Part shown: one piece after another, positions 59,026-64,000 of the stretch | Numbering within the stretch: the stretch's first letter is position 1 | Layout of the letters: each line of letters begins with the position of its first letter | DNA from: Methanotrichaceae archaeon | GTDB lineage: Archaea > Halobacteriota > Methanosarcinia > Methanotrichales > Methanotrichaceae | DNA length: 64,000 nt | NCBI GenBank assembly: GCA_013178225.1 | Contig: JABLXE010000003.1 | Span: forward strand, 248,001-312,000 | Direction of reading: 5' to 3' | Notes under the pieces: generated by a model | What the model saw: the letters and a program-made list of their open reading frames with translations, nothing else | Databases searched by the model: none | Told to the model about the DNA's origin: nothing | Translations under genes and position numbers: made by a program

Positions 59026-60444
59026 ATGTCCGGCGCAAAGGTTCTGGTGATAGATGCAGGAGGCAGAGGTAACGCTGTAGCGCACGCTTATGCCAGGAGC
59101 CCCCTGGTAGAGAAAGTGTATGTAGCTCCCGGCAATGCGGGAAGCTCAATTATGGATAAATGCCACCTGGCAACGCACGATCAAACGCCCCTCAAGTCCA
59201 TCCCGGAGCTTCTATCCTTTGCCGAAAGCCAGGGGATCGACCTGACCTTTGTAGGGCCGGAGGGATATCTTTCGGACGGAATTGTGGATTGCTTCATCGA
59301 GGAGGGACAGACGATCATCGGCCCCAGCCGTGAGGCTGCCATCCTGGAGGGGTCCAAGTGCTACACCAAGGACCTCCTGAAGGGCCTCGGAGTCCCGGTT
59401 CCGCCCTGCAGCAACTTCTCGCAGGCTGGAGAGGCCAGAGAATACGCCAGGCAGTATTGTGCCGAGCATCCGGAAAAGGGCCTGGTGGTCAAGGCCGACG
59501 GGCTGGCCGCCGGAAAGGGATCGGTTGTCTGCAGCAGCCTCGAGGAATCTCTGTCCACCATAGACCGGATAATGGAGGCTCCCAAGATATTCGGCGGGGC
59601 CGGAGACCGGATTGAGATCGAGGAGCGGCTGGAGGGACGCGAACTGATGTTCTTCTGCTTGAGCGATGGAAGGGCAGTCCTTCCGCTGGAGTCGGCCCTG
59701 GATTACAAGCAGGCCTTCTCCCAGGACGAAGAGGTGGCCATCAGGCTGTTCAATAAGCTCTCCAAAAACCCCAACCTGGACAACAACCCCAACACCGGCG
59801 GAATGGGCGGCTTTTCTCCTCACCCCTGGCTGGACCAGGAGCTGACCGAGAAGATCATGAAGCGCATTGCCGAGCCCACGGTTCGCGGATTTTGCGAGAA
59901 GACCGGCCGCGAATACCGGGGGATAATATACTTCGGGCTGATGATCGATCAGAACCGCGATCCCTTCGTCCTGGAGATCAACGTGCGGCTTGGAGACCCC
60001 GAGGCAGAGGTGATCCTCCCGCGGCTTGAGACCGACATGTACGAGCTTTCACTGGCGCTCTCGGAGGGGAGGCTGAAGGGATTCGAGCTGCAGTGGTCTG
60101 ACGACTGCTGCCTGGGAGTGTGCGCCGTATCCGGCCGGGCCATCAAACCCCTTTCCAGCGGAGGCGGCGAGAGGCCGGGCTATCCCGGCGATCATTACAC
60201 CAACATGCCCATCTCCGGCCTGGAAAAGGTTGACCCGGACGTCCTGGTCTATCACAACGGCACCGCCTGGGGAACCGATGCCAAGGGCAAAAGCAGGCTG
60301 TTCACCACCGGAGGACGCGTGCTCACCCTGGTAGGAAGGGGGCCGACTCTGGCAAAGGCCAGGGAAAAGGCCTACGACAACATCAAGAGGATACGCTTCA
60401 ACGGGATGCGCTACCGCCGCGACATCGGACTGGGCTACACCTGA
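59026..60444 (+). CDS. purD: Phosphoribosylamine-glycine ligase
   Basis: PurD makes glycinamide ribonucleotide in purine synthesis. This 472-residue ATP-grasp enzyme begins MSGAKVLVIDAGGRGNAVAH. It carries the ATP-grasp motifs GLVVKADGLAAGKGSVVCSS near residue 150 and IEERLEGRELMFFCLSDG near residue 200. The PurD signature NTGGMGGFSPHP near residue 255 and EINVRLGDPEAEVILPRLET near residue 315 are present. The glycine-rich N-terminal loop reads DAGGRGNA rather than the usual GxGGREHA. kae1 follows after 9 bases. Confidence 0.95.
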   Translation: MSGAKVLVIDAGGRGNAVAHAYARSPLVEKVYVAPGNAGSSIMDKCHLATHDQTPLKSIPELLSFAESQGIDLTFVGPEGYLSDGIVDCFIEEGQTIIGPSREAAILEGSKCYTKDLLKGLGVPVPPCSNFSQAGEAREYARQYCAEHPEKGLVVKADGLAAGKGSVVCSSLEESLSTIDRIMEAPKIFGGAGDRIEIEERLEGRELMFFCLSDGRAVLPLESALDYKQAFSQDEEVAIRLFNKLSKNPNLDNNPNTGGMGGFSPHPWLDQELTEKIMKRIAEPTVRGFCEKTGREYRGIIYFGLMIDQNRDPFVLEINVRLGDPEAEVILPRLETDMYELSLALSEGRLKGFELQWSDDCCLGVCAVSGRAIKPLSSGGGERPGYPGDHYTNMPISGLEKVDPDVLVYHNGTAWGTDAKGKSRLFTTGGRVLTLVGRGPTLAKAREKAYDNIKRIRFNGMRYRRDIGLGYT

Positions 60445-60453
60445 GGAGAAAAA

Positions 60454-61440
60454 ATGATCGTATTCGGTCTGGAGGGCACGGCCTGGAACCTGAGCGCAGC
60501 GCTGGTTGACGAACGCGAAGTCCTGTACGAGAAGAGCGCCACCTACACCCCGGCCAAGGGGGGCATACACCCTCGTGAAGCATCGCAGCACCACGCCGAG
60601 CACATGGCCAGAGTGGTCGGAGATGTGATCGCCTACGCCCGCGAAAACGATCTGCAGATGGATGCCGTAGCGTTCTCGCAGGGTCCGGGACTGGGTCCCT
60701 GCCTCCGGACCGTGGCCACGGCGGCCAGAGCCCTGTCCTTGAAGCTGGAAGTGCCGCTTTTGGGAGTCAACCACTGTGTGGCCCACATCGAGGTGGGCAA
60801 GTGGCGCAGCGGCTCGACCGACCCTGCAGTGATCTACGTTAGCGGAGCCAACACCCAGGTGCTGGCCTTGAGGCAGGGCCGCTACCGGATCTTCGGAGAG
60901 ACCCTGGACATCAGCATCGGAAATGCAATCGACAAGTTCGCGAGAACTGTCGGGCTGTCACATCCCGGAGGGCCCAAAGTGGAAGAGCTGGCAGGGAAGG
61001 CCCGGCGGTACATCCCCCTGCCCTACACGGTGAAGGGCATGGACCTGTCGTTTTCCGGGCTTTCCACTGCAGCCACTGAAGCGGCCAAGAGCCACGACCT
61101 GGCCGACGTTTGTTACAGCCTCCAGGAGACGGCCTTCGCCATGCTGGTCGAGGTCACAGAGCGGGCCATGGCCCATGCCGAGAAGAAGGAGGCCATGCTG
61201 GTAGGCGGCGTGGGAGCCAACAAGCGCCTGGGAGAGATGCTCGACATCATGTGCCGGGAGCGCGGAGCCAGGTTCTTCTTGCCGGAGAGAAAGTACATGG
61301 GCGACAACGGCTCCATGATCGCCCACACCGGCCTGATCATGTTCAAGAGCGGCATTCGAACTCCGCTGGCCAAGTCTTGCGTCCGGCCGGGCTTTCGTAC
61401 CGACGACGTAGAGGTGACCTGGGGCCCAACGAATTCCTGA
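60454..61440 (+). CDS. kae1: tRNA N6-threonylcarbamoyladenosine transferase Kae1
   Basis: Kae1 transfers threonylcarbamoyl to A37 of ANN-decoding tRNAs as catalytic subunit of the KEOPS complex. At 328 residues it has the metal-binding ASQHHAEHMARVV near residue 45, FSQGPGLGPCLRTVATAAR, VYVSGANTQVLAL, LSFSGLSTAATEAAK, and the nucleotide-binding VGGVGANKRLGEML and GDNGSMIAHTGL. In many euryarchaea the protein is fused to the Bud32 kinase; here it ends after VEVTWGPTNS and the next gene is convergent, so Bud32 must be encoded elsewhere. It is probably co-transcribed with purD. Confidence 0.95.
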   Translation: MIVFGLEGTAWNLSAALVDEREVLYEKSATYTPAKGGIHPREASQHHAEHMARVVGDVIAYARENDLQMDAVAFSQGPGLGPCLRTVATAARALSLKLEVPLLGVNHCVAHIEVGKWRSGSTDPAVIYVSGANTQVLALRQGRYRIFGETLDISIGNAIDKFARTVGLSHPGGPKVEELAGKARRYIPLPYTVKGMDLSFSGLSTAATEAAKSHDLADVCYSLQETAFAMLVEVTERAMAHAEKKEAMLVGGVGANKRLGEMLDIMCRERGARFFLPERKYMGDNGSMIAHTGLIMFKSGIRTPLAKSCVRPGFRTDDVEVTWGPTNS

Positions 61441-61462
61441 GCCAAAATACGGTCTTTGCGGG

Positions 61463-61777
61463 TTACAGCCCCATCTCGCCGGTCCGTATGGTGTGCGCCT
61501 CTTCTATGGAGGCCACAAAGATCCTGCCGTCACCAATGTTTCCCGTTTTGGCGTGATCCTTGATTATCCGGACCGCTTCCTCTACCCGTTCGTCTTCCAG
61601 CACCATCATCAGCATGGTCTTGGGCACGTCGTAGTTCAGACCGTGAACCTCCACCCCCTTCTGCTTTCCCCGCCCGTATACGTCAAACCTGGTGACGGCG
61701 GCATAGCCTTCGTCTCCCAGCGCTCCCACAACCCGGTCCACCATCTCCGGCCTCACCACGGCCCAAATCATCTTCAT
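61463..61777 (-). CDS. PII-family nitrogen regulator, NifI1-like
   Basis: This PII protein of about 104 residues begins MKMIWAVVRPEMVDRVVGAL. The T-loop region is GRGKQKGVEVHGLNYDVPKT, and the end has GNIGDGRIFVASIEEAHTIR then TGEMGL. The ferredoxin-like core and 2-oxoglutarate/ATP-binding regions are complete. The short T-loop without the GlnB/GlnK uridylylation Tyr context, and the KGVEVHG and PKTMLMMV patterns, resemble NifI1, which with NifI2 controls nitrogenase. No nifI2 or nif gene is adjacent, so it may act on glutamine synthetase or an ammonium transporter instead. ATG 61777 is chosen over an upstream TTG (61792). Confidence 0.88.
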   Translation of the reverse strand: MKMIWAVVRPEMVDRVVGALGDEGYAAVTRFDVYGRGKQKGVEVHGLNYDVPKTMLMMVLEDERVEEAVRIIKDHAKTGNIGDGRIFVASIEEAHTIRTGEMGL

Positions 61778-61952
61778 GGCAAACAAATCCAATCGAGAAC
61801 TGTGTATATCGAGCTATTTGAGATCTGCCAGTAACTCTTAAGAAATCTTGAGCACTAACCGGGAATTGTCCGATCTTCGGAGAAGCCACGGCAGAGCGCC
61901 ATGGACTGTAGCTGGGCTTTTATCCTGCCGCTTGCAAAGTCAAACTCCGAGC

Positions 61953-62741
61953 ATGAAAGACAAACAGAGGAGCCGGTACTGGGAGGTGGATGTGGTGCGG
62001 GGCCTGGCGGTGTTCATGATGGTGTGCTACCATCTGGCCTTCGACCTCAATTACTTCGGCCTGGTCCGGATTGACATCCGCTCCGGACTGTGGTTTTTCC
62101 TGGCCCGCGCCACCGCCGCCCTCTTTCTGCTGCTGGTAGGCCTATCTCTCTCGCTCAGCTACAATTCCGCCAAAAGACAGAGATTGGAGCGCGGCGAAGG
62201 CGCGTCCCTCTTCCTAAAGTTCGTCCGCAGGGGTCTGTGGATATTCTCGCTGGGAATGGCCGTGACCCTGGCCACCTACCTGCTGCTGGAAGACGGATTC
62301 ATCGTATTCGGAGCGCTGCACCTGATCGGCGTCTCCATCATCCTGGCCTACCCGTTTCTCAATCTCGGAAGGTGGAATATTTTCATAGGTGTAATGATTA
62401 TATTAATAGGAGCCTATCTTCAGTCCCGGTCGTTCGCCTTTTCCTGGCTGCTCTGGCTGGGGCTGATCCCGGAAGGGTTCTACAGCCTGGATTACCTGCC
62501 GCTATTTCCCTGGTTCGGCGTGGTGCTGATAGGCATTTTCGCAGGCCAAAGCCTCTATCCCGGTGCAAAGCGCGGGTTTTGTCTGCCGGACCTATCCGCC
62601 GCCTGCGGGATGCGTCAGCTCTCGATAGCGGGCAGGAATTCGCTATCAATCTATCTGCTCCACCAGCCGCTGATAATTGTCGCGCTCCTCCTGCTGAGCC
62701 CGGATCTCCAATCCGTTTTGACCCTGGCCTTCTTGAATTAA
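61953..62741 (+). CDS. Heparan-alpha-glucosaminide N-acetyltransferase-like membrane protein (DUF1624)
   Basis: This 262-residue polytopic membrane protein has about seven helices. It begins RYWEVDVVRGLAVFMMVCYH, the diagnostic start of the HGSNAT/DUF1624 acyltransferase domain. GALHLIGVSIILAYPFL with an in-membrane His, LDYLPLFPWFGVVLIGIFAG and AGRNSLSIYLLHQPLIIVAL follow. The family transfers acyl groups across the membrane onto sugars, so a cell-envelope or lipid glycan may be the acceptor; this is inferred. ATG 61953 is preferred over an upstream start at 61848 because the family homology begins there. Confidence 0.85.
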   Translation: MKDKQRSRYWEVDVVRGLAVFMMVCYHLAFDLNYFGLVRIDIRSGLWFFLARATAALFLLLVGLSLSLSYNSAKRQRLERGEGASLFLKFVRRGLWIFSLGMAVTLATYLLLEDGFIVFGALHLIGVSIILAYPFLNLGRWNIFIGVMIILIGAYLQSRSFAFSWLLWLGLIPEGFYSLDYLPLFPWFGVVLIGIFAGQSLYPGAKRGFCLPDLSAACGMRQLSIAGRNSLSIYLLHQPLIIVALLLLSPDLQSVLTLAFLN

Positions 62742-62781
62742 GCGAAATATAAAAATAGCAATTGGCGAAGGAGGAGTAGCG

Positions 62782-62979
62782 ATGGAAGGACAGAACAGAA
62801 AGAACATCCGGCCCGGATTGCAGGTTGATGTGGTCCTGAAAAAGGACCAGCGAACGGGCAAGAGAACCCGGGGAATCGTGAAAGAGATACTCACCAATTC
62901 ATCCCATCATCCCCACGGCATAAAGGTCAGGCTGGAAAGCGGAGAGGTCGGACGGGTTCAGGAGATTATCCGTTCGTGA
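62782..62979 (+). CDS. YwbE family protein
   Basis: This 65-residue protein contains NRKNIRPGLQVDVVLKKDQR, TGKRTRGIVKEILTNSSHHP and HGIKVRLESGEVGRVQEIIR. These match the YwbE/DUF2196 family, small SH3-like basic proteins spread over bacteria and archaea with no firm function. A strong GGAGGAG precedes the ATG. Confidence 0.93.
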   Translation: MEGQNRKNIRPGLQVDVVLKKDQRTGKRTRGIVKEILTNSSHHPHGIKVRLESGEVGRVQEIIRS

Positions 62980-63094
62980 CCGGATTCTTGACCGGGCTCT
63001 TGATTGGATTCCTGACCTGATTGAATCGGACGAAAAAAAAGAGCGCGTGACAAAATGCCGGCAAAAATCTCTGAAGCGACCGGAGGAAGGCTTC

Positions 63095-63712
63095 TCAGAC
63101 CAGTCCGTTCCTCTCTTTTAATCCCGAAAATACCGGCAGACCGCTCTTCAGGGTGGCCTCCGCTTGGGTCAAATTTTGGGAGGCGATATCTTCTCCGCTA
63201 ACGGAGATTATGGTTGAGAGGTTCTGCAGGTCGTCTGTGAACCGGCCGTCGAACTTCACTGCCAGCGGCCGGTAGCGTGCATACTTGTCCTGGAAGTCCG
63301 AAAAAGAGCCTGACAGTCGGCCGTACTCCTCTGCGGCCTGGACTGACCTCCCCTGGGTCGAAAAATTCAGGGTGGCATGGTAGGGCTCTTCCACGCCGGA
63401 CAGATCCTCGACGAAGGTATTCCTGGTTAGAATTGCGCTGCCATAGCCCCCCACAACGGCGATGACGATCATTCCCGCTACGGCGGCATAAACCAGGCGC
63501 TTGTCGCTCTTGCGCTTTATATTTCCGCAGGTGTCCCATTTGAGCAGGCTGTAAACCCCGCAGGTTCCAGAGGCAGCCTGAATGATGAACATGGCCGCGA
63601 CCAGGTAAAGCAGCAGCTGCCATTCGCCTGCTCTCCAGAAAAACGCGGTCAGGATGAATATCTCAGCCACATAGGCCCGCAAAAGGCGCTCATTTAGCCC
63701 CAGGTTCTTCAC
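63095..63712 (-). CDS. Membrane protein with N-terminal DUF2892 (YgaP-like) domain
   Basis: Residues 1-60 form the two-helix DUF2892 unit (NLGLNERLLRAYVAEIFILT then LLLYLVAAMFIIQAASGTCG), with the usual GxCGxYSLL end that carries a conserved Cys. A third helix follows (YAAVAGMIVIAVVGGYGSAI, about 75-95). The C-terminal 105 residues are soluble, largely helical, with N-x-S/T sequons (NFST, NLST, NLTQ), consistent with an extracytoplasmic domain. The domain combination is uncommon; function unknown. Confidence 0.8.
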   Translation of the reverse strand: MKNLGLNERLLRAYVAEIFILTAFFWRAGEWQLLLYLVAAMFIIQAASGTCGVYSLLKWDTCGNIKRKSDKRLVYAAVAGMIVIAVVGGYGSAILTRNTFVEDLSGVEEPYHATLNFSTQGRSVQAAEEYGRLSGSFSDFQDKYARYRPLAVKFDGRFTDDLQNLSTIISVSGEDIASQNLTQAEATLKSGLPVFSGLKERNGLV

Positions 63713-63897
63713 AGGGCGCTATCTACATCATATCCTTGCTTAAGGCACTGTCGCTGCGAGGGGCTTTCCTCGGGCAGACCTATCGGGCCTGCAAAAGATT
63801 TCTGCATTCCCTTTTCGCTGCATCCGGGCTTCTTGACGAATGGCATTCTTTAAAAAGCGATAACAATCCACCCGTAGACTCTTGCTTGTGGTAAAGA

Positions 63898-63906
63898 CTT
63901 ATAAGG
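63898..63906 (+). promoter_or_regulatory. TATA box before the last gene
   Basis: CTTATAAGG lies about 65 bases upstream of the ATG at 63967, giving a predicted leader of about 40 nt. Confidence 0.45.
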
Positions 63907-63966
63907 ACAGAAAGCCCTGCAAAGGTCCGTTAACAATGTGAAGAGTATCCCGTCGGGTGATATGCG

Positions 63967-64000
63967 ATGAAGCCCCTGCACTTCGAAGCCATTTACGACA
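63967..64000 (+). CDS. Start of a gene cut by the window edge
   Basis: Only eleven codons are visible: MKPLHFEAIYD. ATG 63967 has GGGTGAT at proper spacing and a TATA box further up, so a gene very likely begins here. The xxFEAIYxxG-like start resembles DUF104/AF2212-type small antitoxins, but eleven residues are too few to decide. Confidence 0.5.
   Translation, partial: MKPLHFEAIYD

Overview
The window is archaeal and almost certainly from a methanogen of the Methanosarcinales, most like Methanothrix (Methanosaeta). Methanogen cofactor genes are present: an MfnE-type kinase for methanofuran and a ribofuranosylaminobenzene-5'-phosphate synthase-like protein for methanopterin. There is a tandem-domain S-layer protein of the Methanosarcina type. 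Archaeal information-processing genes include aEF-1B, S8e, Taw1, Trm56, DTD2, Elp3, Kae1 and archaeal GluRS and AspRS. TATA-box promoters and a tRNA-Trp whose intron is a C/D-box guide RNA agree with this. The DNA is GC-rich except for one AT-rich gene. The genus is inference; no 16S rRNA or mcr gene is present.

Layout. 1-4.2 kb: edge of a phenylacetate-CoA ligase-like gene and the S-layer gene, followed by about 1.3 kb with only a tiny membrane ORF. 5.4-11.6 kb: nitrogen assimilation, with glutamine synthetase, then an archaeal split-domain glutamate synthase (amidotransferase, FMN/Fe-S and GXGXG proteins) and two extra ferredoxin-like proteins. 11.6-21.6 kb: RHH regulator, ATP-grasp protein, Trm56, RecJ-like nuclease, radical SAM/B12 protein, adenine deaminase, a repeat-bearing acylphosphatase that has lost its frame, and a Trm5-family enzyme. 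21.7-23.4 kb: an AT-rich DUF262/DUF1524 putative nuclease, probably acquired. 23.4-36.9 kb: PAPS-reductase-like Fe-S protein, methanopterin and methanofuran genes, cold-shock protein, aEF-1B with tRNA-Ala, GluRS, an archaeal-lipid prenyltransferase, DTD2, regulators and PurB.

37-43 kb: membrane proteins and a three-gene operon: a KaiC-like ATPase, a 70-residue membrane protein, and a 1055-residue solute:sodium-symporter-like sensor followed by a STAC-like region and two DUF835 domains. This is the best candidate for an undescribed system. It looks like a CbrA-type transporter/sensor whose histidine-kinase output has been replaced by DUF835 modules. 43-50.5 kb: AspRS, an exported transglutaminase-like protein, S8e, Elp3, metallophosphoesterase, HisG. 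50.6-54 kb: tRNA-Arg and two paralogous pentapeptide-repeat/ion-channel-like proteins, one frameshifted. 54-64 kb: Taw1, receiver protein, endonuclease IV, tRNA-Trp and tRNA-Lys, a second glutamine synthetase, PurD, Kae1, a NifI1-like PII protein and membrane proteins.

Themes. Ammonia assimilation is represented by two GlnA, a GOGAT and a PII protein. tRNA modification and quality control is heavily represented (Trm56, Trm5-like, Taw1, Elp3, Kae1, DTD2). Three genes (near 20495, 49493 and 53123) show a reading frame broken, or apparently broken, by one base in a short homopolymer. That suggests either recent decay or assembly error.
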